From CTSOIL-112 sp964293815 (GTDB lineage: Bacteria; Pseudomonadota; Gammaproteobacteria; Burkholderiales; Burkholderiaceae), in NCBI GenBank assembly GCA_964293815.1, contig CAXYYC010000025.1, positions 1 to 42,406 of the forward strand: DNA of 42,406 bases, read 5' to 3'. This document shows, one piece after another, positions 1-7,816 of the stretch; position 1 is the stretch's first letter; each line of letters begins with the position of its first letter. The translations under genes were made by a program, and so were the position numbers. The notes below the pieces were generated by a model. The model made no database searches. It was not told the origin of the DNA and saw only the letters and a list, made by a program, of their open reading frames with translations.

Positions 1-1
1 G

Positions 2-868
2 AAGAAGCCTAAGTTCGAGCATTTGAGCGAAGTGCAGCGCGCGTGGTCAAGTGCGCAGGCGCGGCGGCAGGCGATGCCGATCAGGCCGATGTCGTTCGCA
101 CCGAGGCCGACGGAGCATTTGTATTCGATCATGCGCGAGGGGACTTTGCGCAATACGTCGGCGGATTGGCGTGCGCATCCGGAGATTTTGAGTAAGTCGC
201 GCACGCAGATGGTGGAGGCCTTGCGTCGTTTGCGTCTGAGCGATGAGGTGGTATTGGCGGCGATGGCGCGTGTGCCGCGCCATGTGTTTGTCGATGAGGC
301 GTTTTATTTGCGCGCGTATGACGACGATGCGTTGCCGATTGGTCATGAGCAGACGATTTCGCATCCGTCTACGGTGGCGCGGATGTTGGGCTTGTTGCGC
401 GAGGGTGCGCTCAGGCTCGGCGGGCGTTGTGATCGTATTTTGGAAATAGGGACAGGTTGCGGCTATCAATCTGCCGTGTTAGCATGTTTTGTACGCGAAC
501 TGTATTCGATTGAGCGCATTGAGCCGTTGTATCGTTTGGCGCAGGTCAACTTAGCGAAGGTGCAAAGCGTTTTGCTCTCTGAGCCGAATTTGCGCTTTGG
601 TGATGGCTTGATCGGTTGGCCGGAGGTTGGCTCGTTTGATGGGATTGTCATGGCGGCAGCCGGTTTGGCTATCCCTCAGGATTTATTAGAACAATTACGC
701 GTGGGCGGCGTGTTGGTGGCTCCTTTGGTGGTCAATCAGCGCGGCGCACAACAATTTCAGCAGTTGGTTCGCATCACGCGCATGTCTTTGCGTGAGTGGC
801 AGAACGAGTTTTTGGATGCGGTGCACTTTGTGCCGTTGTTACAGGGTACTCAGGGTACACAAAAATAG
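2..868 (+). CDS. pcm: protein-L-isoaspartate O-methyltransferase (5' end open)
   Basis: This enzyme uses SAM to methylate isoaspartyl residues and so starts repair of aged proteins in the cytoplasm. The family signature LPIGHEQTISHPSTVARML is present, followed by the SAM-binding motif ILEIGTGCGYQSAVLA. The reading frame is open to the window edge. The first possible start inside is a TTG at 23, and no convincing ribosome site can be seen, so the true start may lie upstream. The C-terminal ~210 residues match the usual length of the family; the extra N-terminal part resembles the extension common in Burkholderiales homologues. The stop overlaps the ribosome site of nlpD, suggesting co-transcription. 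Function is secure; the start is not. Confidence 0.93.
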   Translation, partial: KKPKFEHLSEVQRAWSSAQARRQAMPIRPMSFAPRPTEHLYSIMREGTLRNTSADWRAHPEILSKSRTQMVEALRRLRLSDEVVLAAMARVPRHVFVDEAFYLRAYDDDALPIGHEQTISHPSTVARMLGLLREGALRLGGRCDRILEIGTGCGYQSAVLACFVRELYSIERIEPLYRLAQVNLAKVQSVLLSEPNLRFGDGLIGWPEVGSFDGIVMAAAGLAIPQDLLEQLRVGGVLVAPLVVNQRGAQQFQQLVRITRMSLREWQNEFLDAVHFVPLLQGTQGTQK

Positions 869-876
869 GAGTTGAA

Positions 877-1626
877 ATGATGCGCATACAAAATTTAATC
901 GCGAAAGCGACTTTGATCGCCGTGGTCGGAACCATGGGGCTGTCTGCTTGTACCACCACGCCGACATCCGGTACTTCGGCCTCGCGCAAGGCCGATAACT
1001 CAGGTATGTATCGGGTTCGTTCGGGCGACTCCTTGTCGCTGATTGCGCGGGCCAATGGCGTGAGCGTGGCCAATCTGATGGCTTGGAATAATTTGACCAA
1101 TCCCAATTATCTGGAGGTTGGCTGGCGTTTGCGCGTGCGTCCGAATGCCTCTGGCTCCAGTTCGGTGACGGCAACAGCACCAACACCAACCCCGACTCCA
1201 GGGCGTGCGCAAACCACGATCAACGATCCTGAAATCAAGGTCAATACGGCGATTACCAATAATGTCGCGTGGAACTGGCCATCGAGCAATTCGATCATCC
1301 GTAATTTTGACGGTAATTTAACCAAAGGTGTGGTGTTTGGCGGTGACCGTGGCTCACCGGTGTTGGCCGCATCTGCTGGTGAGGTGATATATTCAGGCAA
1401 CAGCCTGCGCGGTTACGGCAATATGGTGGTGATCAAGCACAACGATACTTGGAGCAGCGTTTATGCGAACAATGAAGAATTGTTTGTGAGACAAGGCCAG
1501 CGCGTGAGTGCGGGGCAAAAAATCGCTAACCAAGGTGACAGTGATGCCTCACGCACCCAGTTGTATTTTGAGGTGCGCCAAAACTCCAAACCGATTGACC
1601 CGATGCGGATTTTGCCTGGGCGTTGA
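877..1626 (+). CDS. nlpD: NlpD-like LysM/M23 lipoprotein, probable amidase activator
   Basis: The 249-residue product begins with a lipoprotein signal peptide ending in the lipobox LSAC, then a LysM peptidoglycan-binding domain (about residues 45-88, YRVRSGDSLSLIARANGV) and a Thr/Pro linker (TPTPTP). A C-terminal LytM/M23 domain follows. The metal-binding residues of active M23 enzymes are replaced: GGDRG where H-x3-D is expected, and QLYFE where HLHFE is expected. By analogy with E. coli NlpD and EnvC it should be a non-catalytic activator of cell-wall amidases at the septum. The ATG at 877 is chosen because AGGAG lies at 867-871, overlapping the pcm stop; a second ATG follows directly at 880. 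rpoS, often found next, is absent here. Confidence 0.9.
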   Translation: MMRIQNLIAKATLIAVVGTMGLSACTTTPTSGTSASRKADNSGMYRVRSGDSLSLIARANGVSVANLMAWNNLTNPNYLEVGWRLRVRPNASGSSSVTATAPTPTPTPGRAQTTINDPEIKVNTAITNNVAWNWPSSNSIIRNFDGNLTKGVVFGGDRGSPVLAASAGEVIYSGNSLRGYGNMVVIKHNDTWSSVYANNEELFVRQGQRVSAGQKIANQGDSDASRTQLYFEVRQNSKPIDPMRILPGR

Positions 1627-1700
1627 TCGGCCGCAGGCGTGATTGTCTGTCTCGACTATTATCGGTTGAACGGTTAAAATAATGACCTGAATATCGTATG

Positions 1701-1719
1701 CGCGGTGATTTTCACCGCG
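1701..1719 (+). terminator. hairpin between nlpD and rlmD, weak terminator
   Basis: CGCGGTGA (1701-1708) pairs with TCACCGCG (1712-1719) around a three-base loop. The downstream sequence is only moderately T-rich (TAATTTTAT), so termination would be weak. It may instead be a processing or stability hairpin in the leader of rlmD. Confidence 0.35.
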
Positions 1720-1744
1720 CTAATTTTATAAAAGGTTGCAAAAG

Positions 1745-3100
1745 ATGCGTCACAAAAGGCGAGACCAAGGGTTGATCAAGCCCGCCGAGCGAAAAATTTT
1801 TGAATACGAAGTAGAGTCTTTGGACATGGAAGGGCGCGGCATTGCGCGTCGTGACGAAAAAGTCGCGTTCATCGCCGGTGCTTTGCCCTATGAAACGGTG
1901 CGCGCCGAAATCACCCGCAGCAAGCCAAATTACGATGTGGCGCAGACGGTTGAGGTTTTGAAACCCTCCGCTGCGCGTGTGCAAGCCAAATGTGCGTATT
2001 TCGGCGTGTGCGGCGGCTGCGCCATGCAGCACGTTCACCCACGCTCGCAAGTCGCGATCAAGCAACGCGTGCTGGAGGATAACCTCGAACGGATTGGCAA
2101 AGTGACGCCACAGACCATTTTGCGTCCAATCATGGGGCCGACGTGGCATTACCGCTATCGGGCGCGTTTGACGGCGCGCTATGTGGCGAAAAAGGAATCG
2201 GTTTTGGTCGGTTTTTTTGAAAAACAGCCGCGCTATGTGACCGATATGACTTCATGCCAAATTTTGCCGGAGCATGTCTCGGATTTACTGCCGATTTTGC
2301 GCGAAATGATTGGCAAATTATCGATTCGTGAGCGTATGCCGCAGATTGAGGTCGCCGTTGGGCAGGAAAACACCGTGCTGGTGTTTCGGAATTTGGAAAA
2401 ACTCACCGAGCAGGACGAAGCTATTTTGCGCGAGTTTGCCGACGCGCACGGCGTGGATGTGTGGCTCCAGCCCAAAGGGCCAGATACGGTGTACCCGTTT
2501 TACCCACAGCGCGAGGCGCTGTACTACGATTTGCCTGAGTTCGGCGTGCGTATGCCGTACCGGCCAACTGATTTCACGCAGGTCAATTTTCACATCAATC
2601 GCGTGCTGGTCGGGCGCGCCGTGCGTTTGTTGGATGTCCAGTCCAATGAGCGCGTGGCGGATTTTTTCTGTGGTTTGGGTAATTTTACCCTGCCGTTGGC
2701 GACCAAGGCGGCGCATGTGGTCGGCGTCGAAGGCTCCACGCAGTTGAATGAGCGCGCTTTGCAAAATGCGCAGGTGAATGGCTTGGCGCACAAAACCGAG
2801 TTCCATTGCCGCAATTTATTTGAGGTCACGGCGGACGACTTGCGTGGTTTAGGGCGATTGGACAAATATCTGATCGATCCGCCGCGCGAGGGCGCGGAGG
2901 CGCTGTGTTTGGCCTTGGCCGATTTGGCATTAGATGAACGTCCAAAGCGCATTGTCTATGTGTCGTGTAATCCGGGTAGTTTGGCGCGCGACGCAGGGAT
3001 TTTGGTCGATAGCGCCGGTTATACGCTCAAAAGTGCGGGCGTGGTGAATATGTTCCCGCACACCGCGCATGTGGAATCGATTGCTGTTTTTGAGCGATAA
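1745..3100 (+). CDS. rlmD: 23S rRNA (uracil-1939-C5)-methyltransferase
   Basis: A 451-residue RlmD/RumA-type enzyme that methylates U1939 of 23S rRNA. An N-terminal TRAM-like RNA-binding domain (about residues 15-75) is followed by the cysteines of the iron-sulphur cluster (CAYFGVCGGC plus a later TSC). The Rossmann SAM motif is DFFCGLGNFTLPLA, and the catalytic cysteine sits in YVSCNPGSLARD. Length matches the family. The frame also has a TTG at 1736, but AAAGG at 1731-1735 is correctly spaced for the ATG at 1745. The gene follows nlpD as in many Burkholderiales, but without rpoS between. A glutamate-rich or degenerate feature that would suggest loss of activity was not seen. Confidence 0.94.
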   Translation: MRHKRRDQGLIKPAERKIFEYEVESLDMEGRGIARRDEKVAFIAGALPYETVRAEITRSKPNYDVAQTVEVLKPSAARVQAKCAYFGVCGGCAMQHVHPRSQVAIKQRVLEDNLERIGKVTPQTILRPIMGPTWHYRYRARLTARYVAKKESVLVGFFEKQPRYVTDMTSCQILPEHVSDLLPILREMIGKLSIRERMPQIEVAVGQENTVLVFRNLEKLTEQDEAILREFADAHGVDVWLQPKGPDTVYPFYPQREALYYDLPEFGVRMPYRPTDFTQVNFHINRVLVGRAVRLLDVQSNERVADFFCGLGNFTLPLATKAAHVVGVEGSTQLNERALQNAQVNGLAHKTEFHCRNLFEVTADDLRGLGRLDKYLIDPPREGAEALCLALADLALDERPKRIVYVSCNPGSLARDAGILVDSAGYTLKSAGVVNMFPHTAHVESIAVFER

Positions 3101-3164
3101 ATAGAACTTTTTTCTGATTCGTATATACAGTGTGTATTCGATTACACAGAAGGGCAAATTTCTA

Positions 3165-3192
3165 TTTAGCAGGTTCCCTTAAGGGGTATAAT
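3165..3192 (+). promoter_or_regulatory. candidate promoter of pgk with palindromic spacer
   Basis: A perfect TATAAT lies at 3187-3192, about 80 bp before pgk. The best -35 is poor (TTTAGC, 3165-3170, spacing 16). The spacer holds the perfect palindrome CCCTTAAGGG (3176-3185), which could be an operator or chance. Confidence 0.5.
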
Positions 3193-3271
3193 ATGGGGTG
3201 ATTGAGCGGGTAACTGACTGTTGAGTCAAAAACCGCTCGTATGACCCGTATGATCTTTTAAGGAGAAGGCA

Positions 3272-4465
3272 ATGACAGTAAAAACACTGGCGCAGTTGGT
3301 TGAACAAAATGCTCTGAACGGTAAACGCGTATTCATTCGCGCGGATTTAAACGTCCCTTTTAACGATGCGGGAAAAATTTCTGACGACACGCGCATTCGC
3401 GCGTCGATTCCGGCCATCCAAATGGCTTTGGATGCGGGCGCAGCCGTGATGGTGACATCACACTTGGGGCGTCCGACCGAAGGCGAATTGACCGAAAAAG
3501 ACTCACTCAAACCTGTGGCGGAACGCATCAGTGAATTGCTCGGCGGCTCTGTCCCTGTTCATTTGCAAGCCAATTGGGTCGATGGCGTGACCGCGAATGT
3601 GGGCGAAGTGGTGGTTTTGGAAAACTGCCGTTGCAACAAAGGCGAGAAAAAAGATAACGAAGAATTAGCGCAAAAAATGGCCAAGCTGTGCGATGTGTAT
3701 GTGAATGACGCATTCGGTACGGCACACCGCGCTGAGGCGACCACGCATGGTATCGCGCGTTTTGCGCCGGTTGCCGTGGCGGGTCCATTGCTTGCGGCGG
3801 AATTGGATGCTTTGGGCAAAGCATTGCACGCACCGAAAAAACCATTGGCCGCGATTGTCGCTGGTTCCAAAGTATCGACCAAACTGACGATTTTAGAAAG
3901 CTTGGCTGATAAAGTGGATCAATTGATCGTCGGTGGCGGCATTGCCAATACCTTTATGCTCGCCGCTGGTTTGCCAATTGGTAAATCCTTGGTTGAAGCG
4001 GATTTGGTTGAAGACGCGAAACGCATCATTGCCAAAATGTCTGCTCGTGGTGCAACCGTACCGATTCCGACAGACGTGGTCGTTGCCAAAGAATTCTCGA
4101 AAGACGCGGCAGCCACCGTGAAAAAAGCCACCGATGTCGCCGAAGACGATATGATTTTGGACATCGGGCCTGAAACCGCCGCCGTGATCGCCGCGCAACT
4201 CAAATCAGCCGGAACCATCGTCTGGAATGGTCCTGTGGGCGTGTTTGAATTTGACCAATTCGGCAACGGTACGAAAGTATTGGCACACGCAATCGCAGAG
4301 TCAGACGCATTCTCCATCGCGGGTGGCGGCGACACCTTGGTGGCCATTGCCAAATACGATATCGCGGATAAGGTCAGCTATATTTCGACTGGTGGCGGCG
4401 CGTTCCTCGAATTTTTGGAAGGCAAAAAATTGCCTGCGGTAGCGGCTTTGGAAGCCAAAGCATAA
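3272..4465 (+). CDS. pgk: phosphoglycerate kinase
   Basis: This glycolytic kinase transfers phosphate from 1,3-bisphosphoglycerate to ADP in the cytoplasm. The 397-residue length is normal. Visible hallmarks are the N-terminal substrate motif RADLNVPF, the arginine-rich TSHLGRP loop, VLENCR, the nucleotide-site segment GPVGVFE, and GGGDTLVA near the C-terminus. The ATG at 3272 has a strong AAGGAG just upstream (from about 3260). The gene is followed by a good terminator and then by the aldolase gene, so the two glycolytic genes are probably separate transcripts or only partly coupled. The pyruvate kinase gene often found between pgk and fba in Burkholderiales is missing here. Confidence 0.97.
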   Translation: MTVKTLAQLVEQNALNGKRVFIRADLNVPFNDAGKISDDTRIRASIPAIQMALDAGAAVMVTSHLGRPTEGELTEKDSLKPVAERISELLGGSVPVHLQANWVDGVTANVGEVVVLENCRCNKGEKKDNEELAQKMAKLCDVYVNDAFGTAHRAEATTHGIARFAPVAVAGPLLAAELDALGKALHAPKKPLAAIVAGSKVSTKLTILESLADKVDQLIVGGGIANTFMLAAGLPIGKSLVEADLVEDAKRIIAKMSARGATVPIPTDVVVAKEFSKDAAATVKKATDVAEDDMILDIGPETAAVIAAQLKSAGTIVWNGPVGVFEFDQFGNGTKVLAHAIAESDAFSIAGGGDTLVAIAKYDIADKVSYISTGGGAFLEFLEGKKLPAVAALEAKA

Positions 4466-4472
4466 GCACATT

Positions 4473-4505
4473 GCCCTTCGACCCGCGCGGTTGAGGGGCT
4501 TTTTC
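4473..4505 (+). terminator. Rho-independent terminator after pgk
   Basis: GCCCTTCGACC (4473-4483) pairs with GGTTGAGGGGC (4489-4499), including two G-U pairs, around a five-base loop. A run of five T (4500-4504) follows directly. Confidence 0.8.
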
Positions 4506-4535
4506 ATACCCATTTTTCTATTTTAGGAGTATCTC

Positions 4536-5612
4536 ATGACCAAAATATTGGAAGTTGTTCAAGCGGGCGTGGCGACAGGCGACGACGTACAGAAGATTTT
4601 TGCCTTGGCCAAAGAGGGCAATTACGCTTTGCCAGCGGTCAACTGTGTCAATACCGACACCGTCAATTCTGTACTCGAAGCGGCGATGAAGGCCAAAGCG
4701 CCGGTGATCGTGCAGTTCTCGAACGGTGGCGCGTCGTATTTTGCCGGTAAAGGCTTGAAACTCGAAGGTCAACAAGCGGCCATTCTCGGCGCGATCGCGG
4801 GTGCGAAATACGTTCACGCCGTAGCCGCAGCCTATGGCGTGCCAGTGATTGTGCACACCGATCACGCGGCGAAAAAACTGTTGCCGTGGATTGATGGCTT
4901 GCTCGACGCAGGTGAAAAATTCTATGCTGAAACTGGCAAACCGCTGTTTTCATCGCACATGCTGGATTTGTCCGAAGAATCACTCGAAGAAAACATCGAA
5001 ATCTGCGAACAATACCTCAAACGCATGGACAAAATGGGCATGACGTTGGAAATCGAACTCGGCTGTACCGGCGGTGAAGAAGACGGCGTGGACAACACGG
5101 GCATGGACTCATCGGCACTGTACACCCAGCCTGAAGATGTGGCTTATGCCTATGAACGTTTGAGCAAAATCAGCCCGCGCTTCACCATCGCCGCTTCATT
5201 TGGTAACGTACACGGCGTGTACAAACCGGGTAACGTGCAATTGACCCCGAAAATTTTGGACAATTCACAAAAATATGTGTCTGAAAAATTCGGCTTGCCT
5301 GCTAAATCATTGGATTTTGTATTCCACGGCGGCTCTGGTTCAACGCCGGAAGAAATCAAAGAGGCGGTTGGTTACGGCGTCATCAAAATGAATATTGACA
5401 CCGACACGCAATGGGCGAACTGGGAAGGCATCTTGAACTACTACAAGGACAAAGAAGCCTATTTGCAAGGTCAGTTGGGCAATCCCGAAGGCGAAGACAA
5501 GCCGAACAAAAAATACTACGACCCGCGCGTTTGGTTGCGTAAAGGCAGCGAGTCGATGGTAGAACGCTTGATGAAAGCGTTCAAAGAATTGAACGCTGTG
5601 GATGTGCTGTAA
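4536..5612 (+). CDS. fbaA: class II fructose-1,6-bisphosphate aldolase, FbaA (E. coli) type
   Basis: This zinc-dependent aldolase cleaves fructose-1,6-bisphosphate into glyceraldehyde-3-phosphate and DHAP. The 358-residue protein follows the E. coli FbaA pattern almost throughout: TGDDVQKIF near the start, LPAVNCV, VIVQFSNGGAS, HTDHAAKKLLPWIDGLLDAG with its metal and catalytic residues, ELGCTGGEEDGVDN, FHGGSGS, NMNIDTDTQWA-like KMNIDTDTQWA, and an ending in ELNAVDVL. From memory, most Burkholderiales carry the other subtype (class IIB, starting MPLVSMRQLLD) at this locus, so this looks like a replacement by a gammaproteobacterial-type gene. AGGAG at about 4525-4529 supports the ATG at 4536. 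Confidence 0.97.
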   Translation: MTKILEVVQAGVATGDDVQKIFALAKEGNYALPAVNCVNTDTVNSVLEAAMKAKAPVIVQFSNGGASYFAGKGLKLEGQQAAILGAIAGAKYVHAVAAAYGVPVIVHTDHAAKKLLPWIDGLLDAGEKFYAETGKPLFSSHMLDLSEESLEENIEICEQYLKRMDKMGMTLEIELGCTGGEEDGVDNTGMDSSALYTQPEDVAYAYERLSKISPRFTIAASFGNVHGVYKPGNVQLTPKILDNSQKYVSEKFGLPAKSLDFVFHGGSGSTPEEIKEAVGYGVIKMNIDTDTQWANWEGILNYYKDKEAYLQGQLGNPEGEDKPNKKYYDPRVWLRKGSESMVERLMKAFKELNAVDVL

Positions 5613-5702
5613 AGACACGTCAACGCTGGGGGTATGGCGAATTTAATCGCTAAATCCTTGAGTTTACGGTAAAATACGGATCGAAATTTTCGATCATGGG
5701 TT

Positions 5703-5734
5703 CGCCCAATGAGTCGTATCTCATTGGGCGTTTT
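5703..5734 (+). terminator. strong terminator between fbaA and purC
   Basis: CGCCCAATGAG (5703-5713) pairs perfectly with CTCATTGGGCG (5720-5730) around a six-base loop, followed by TTTT. It sits only 32 bp before purC. It either ends fbaA or, if purC starts upstream near the TAAAAT at 5670-5675, acts as an attenuator. Confidence 0.85.
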
Positions 5735-5766
5735 CCATTGCATATCCCCACTTTTGAAAGAGCATC

Positions 5767-6666
5767 ATGACAGCCAACGCACTGTATGCCACCTCAATTA
5801 AATCCCTGCCATTATTGGCCAAAGGCAAAGTTCGCGACACCTACATCATCGATGACGATCACCTGCTGATGATTACCACGGATCGCCTGTCTGCCTTTGA
5901 CGTCGTGATGAACGAACCGATTCCGAATAAAGGCAAAGTCCTTAATCAAATGAGCAACTTCTGGTTCGCACAGTTACACGACGTCGTACCGAATCACTTG
6001 ACTGGCATTGATCCAACGACAGTCGTAGCGCCGGATGAAGTCGCGCAGGTCAAAGGTCGCTCGGTCGTGGTCAAACGCCTCAAACCGATTTTGGTCGAAG
6101 CCGTTGTGCGTGGCTACATCATTGGTACGGGTTGGAAAGATTACCAAGCCACCGGCAAAGTTTGCAGCATCGAATTGCCGGCGGGTTTGCAATTGGCCGA
6201 GAAACTGCCGCAACCATTATTCACACCCGCCGCGAAAGCCGATGTGGGCGAACATGACGAAAACATCAGCTTTGCCGAAGTCGAAGCACGCATTGGCGCG
6301 GCGCTTGCCGCACAAATTCGCGACGTGAGTTTCGCACTTTATCAGCGCGCCGCCGACTATGCCGCGAGCAAAGGCATCATCATCGCTGATACCAAATTTG
6401 AATTTGGTCTGGACAAAAACGGTGTGCTACACGTCATGGACGAAGTATTGACGGCAGATTCATCACGCTACTGGCCGGCGGACGAATATCAAGTGGGCAT
6501 TTCACCGCCAAGCTATGACAAGCAATATGTGCGCGATTACCTCGAAACGCTGGATTGGAACAAAACGCCGCCTGCGCCGACTTTGCCGCAGGATGTGATT
6601 GATGCTACCGCAGCGAAATACCGCGAAGCCTTAGTCAAAATCACGGGTAATGACTTATCGGCGTAA
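5767..6666 (+). CDS. purC: SAICAR synthase (phosphoribosylaminoimidazole-succinocarboxamide synthase)
   Basis: This enzyme ligates aspartate to CAIR with ATP in de novo purine synthesis. The 299-residue protein has the N-terminal ATP-site segment LLAKGKVRDTY, the DRLSAFDVVM signature, VVRGYIIGTGWKDY, and the C-terminal signature TKFEFGL followed by DEVLTADSSRYWP. Length fits the longer SAICAR synthase class common in proteobacteria and yeast. GAAAGAG shortly upstream supports the ATG at 5767. It begins the purC-purE-purK series, which is interrupted downstream by inserted DUF559 genes and repeats. Confidence 0.97.
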   Translation: MTANALYATSIKSLPLLAKGKVRDTYIIDDDHLLMITTDRLSAFDVVMNEPIPNKGKVLNQMSNFWFAQLHDVVPNHLTGIDPTTVVAPDEVAQVKGRSVVVKRLKPILVEAVVRGYIIGTGWKDYQATGKVCSIELPAGLQLAEKLPQPLFTPAAKADVGEHDENISFAEVEARIGAALAAQIRDVSFALYQRAADYAASKGIIIADTKFEFGLDKNGVLHVMDEVLTADSSRYWPADEYQVGISPPSYDKQYVRDYLETLDWNKTPPAPTLPQDVIDATAAKYREALVKITGNDLSA

Positions 6667-6691
6667 ATCGAGCGCCATCATTTTTGCCGTC

Positions 6692-6711
6692 ATTCCTGCT
6701 GAAGCGGGAAT
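6692..6711. repeat. dRS3-like small palindromic repeat
   Basis: ATTCCT-8 bases-GGGAAT inside CCGTCATTCC...GGGAATCCAG. It has the 6-8-6 layout of the Neisseria dRS3 repeat (ATTCCC-N8-GGGAAT) with one mismatch. It lies in the purC-purE gap. Confidence 0.55.
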
Positions 6712-6758
6712 CCAGTTTGTAGACTTTGCGCGCCGCGCACCGATATGACAGGAATATC

Positions 6759-7247
6759 ATGAATACAACCCCAATTATTGGCATTCTCATGGGCAGTAAC
6801 TCCGATTGGCCGATTATGAAACAAGCCGCCGACATGCTCGAACAATTCGGCGTGGCGTATGAAGCCAAGGTCGTCTCCGCGCACCGTATGCCTGATGACA
6901 TGTTTGACTATGCGGAACAAGCACAAGCACGCGGTATTCGCGCCATCATTGCCGGAGCGGGCGGTGCGGCACATTTGCCCGGGATGCTGGCGGCGAAAAC
7001 CATCGTGCCGGTGTTTGGCGTGCCTGTACCGAGCAAATATTTGAGTGGGCAAGACTCCCTCTACTCGATTGTGCAAATGCCTAAAGGCGTGCCTGTCGCA
7101 ACCTTTGCCATTGGCGAAGCAGGCGCGGCGAATGCGGCGCTACACGCGATTGCCAATCTGGCCATGACCGACGCGGTGCTGGCGCAAAAACTCACCGATT
7201 TTCGTGCGAAGCAATACGAGCACGCGGCGGGGATGGTGTTGGCGTAA
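6759..7247 (+). CDS. purE: N5-carboxyaminoimidazole ribonucleotide mutase
   Basis: A 162-residue class I PurE that converts N5-CAIR, the product of PurK, to CAIR, the substrate of PurC. The substrate-site motifs are clear: GSNSDWP near the N-terminus, VVSAHRMPD, GAGGAAHLPGM, and PVPSKYLSGQDSLYSIVQMP. The frame is open upstream to a TTG at 6726, but AGGA at 6749-6752 and family length favour the ATG at 6759. It is separated from purC by a short gap with a palindromic repeat, and from purK by a 570-bp insertion with a DUF559 gene. Confidence 0.96.
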   Translation: MNTTPIIGILMGSNSDWPIMKQAADMLEQFGVAYEAKVVSAHRMPDDMFDYAEQAQARGIRAIIAGAGGAAHLPGMLAAKTIVPVFGVPVPSKYLSGQDSLYSIVQMPKGVPVATFAIGEAGAANAALHAIANLAMTDAVLAQKLTDFRAKQYEHAAGMVLA

Positions 7248-7302
7248 AATTTATGGCTTTTTACTCTTTAAGTACTATTTTGTAAGCAACTTATCGGTGC
7301 GT

Positions 7303-7343
7303 TCCCCTCGTCCGCGAGCGGGAGAGGGGTTAGGGGAGAGGGG
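7303..7343 (+). repeat. left inverted repeat flanking the first DUF559 gene
   Basis: A 41-bp GC-rich segment (starting TCCCCTCGTCCGCGAG) ends six bases before the DUF559 start. It matches the reverse complement of 7705-7745 at 35 of 41 positions by my count. Confidence 0.8.
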
Positions 7344-7348
7344 TTTCA

Positions 7349-7750
7349 ATGCAAAGAGACATTTGTCAAAAAGAACGCCTTCGAATATTTGCAAAAAATA
7401 TGCGGCATATGCCTACTGATGCCGAAGCAAAAATGTGGTATTACCTACGGGCAAAAAGACTGTGCGGTGTAAAATTTAAACGTCAGGTACCAATGGGTGC
7501 GTGCATTGTGGATTTCGTGGCAAAAGAAATGAACTTAATCATTGAAATTGATGGCGGACAGCATAATGAAGAATCGGATATTGAACGCACCCGATGTTTG
7601 GAAAAGCAAGGGTTTAAAGTTTTAAGATTTTGGAATAATGATGTTTTAATGAATATTGAAGCTGTTCTGGAATCGATACGGTTAAGTTTGATGCCAACGA
7701 ATAATCCCTCTCCCCCAGCCCCTCTCCCGCAAGCGGGCGAGGGGAGTTGA
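7349..7750 (+). CDS. DUF559 (Vsr-like endonuclease fold) protein in a repeat-flanked cassette
   Basis: A 133-residue protein with a DUF559 domain at about residues 10-115. This family has the fold of very-short-patch-repair endonucleases and PD-(D/E)XK nucleases. The expected acidic residues are kept: D55 in IVDF and E66/D68 in IIEIDGG. Activity and target are unknown for the family. The last residues (PSPPAPLPQAGEGS) are encoded by the right-hand copy of the flanking inverted repeat, so the repeat supplies the tail of the protein. The gene sits between purE and purK and is likely an inserted cassette. No strong ribosome site is visible, although GGGG of the repeat lies just upstream of the ATG. 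It could be cotranscribed with the purine genes. Confidence 0.85.
   Translation: MQRDICQKERLRIFAKNMRHMPTDAEAKMWYYLRAKRLCGVKFKRQVPMGACIVDFVAKEMNLIIEIDGGQHNEESDIERTRCLEKQGFKVLRFWNNDVLMNIEAVLESIRLSLMPTNNPSPPAPLPQAGEGS
7705..7745 (-). repeat. right inverted repeat flanking the first DUF559 gene
   Basis: The partner of 7303-7343 in opposite orientation. It overlaps the 3' end of the DUF559 gene and contains its own small hairpin, CCCGCAAGCGGG. Confidence 0.8.
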
Positions 7751-7816
7751 TGGAATGTATTTCGAACAGCGGTACGTAATGATTAGAGCAGTAACTGAGA
7801 TTGAGCGGTCTTTTGA

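Noticed and set aside
1652..1700. Possible promoter for rlmD around TTGAAC at 1666
   Set aside because: No acceptable -10 box is found at 16-18 bp, so support is too weak.
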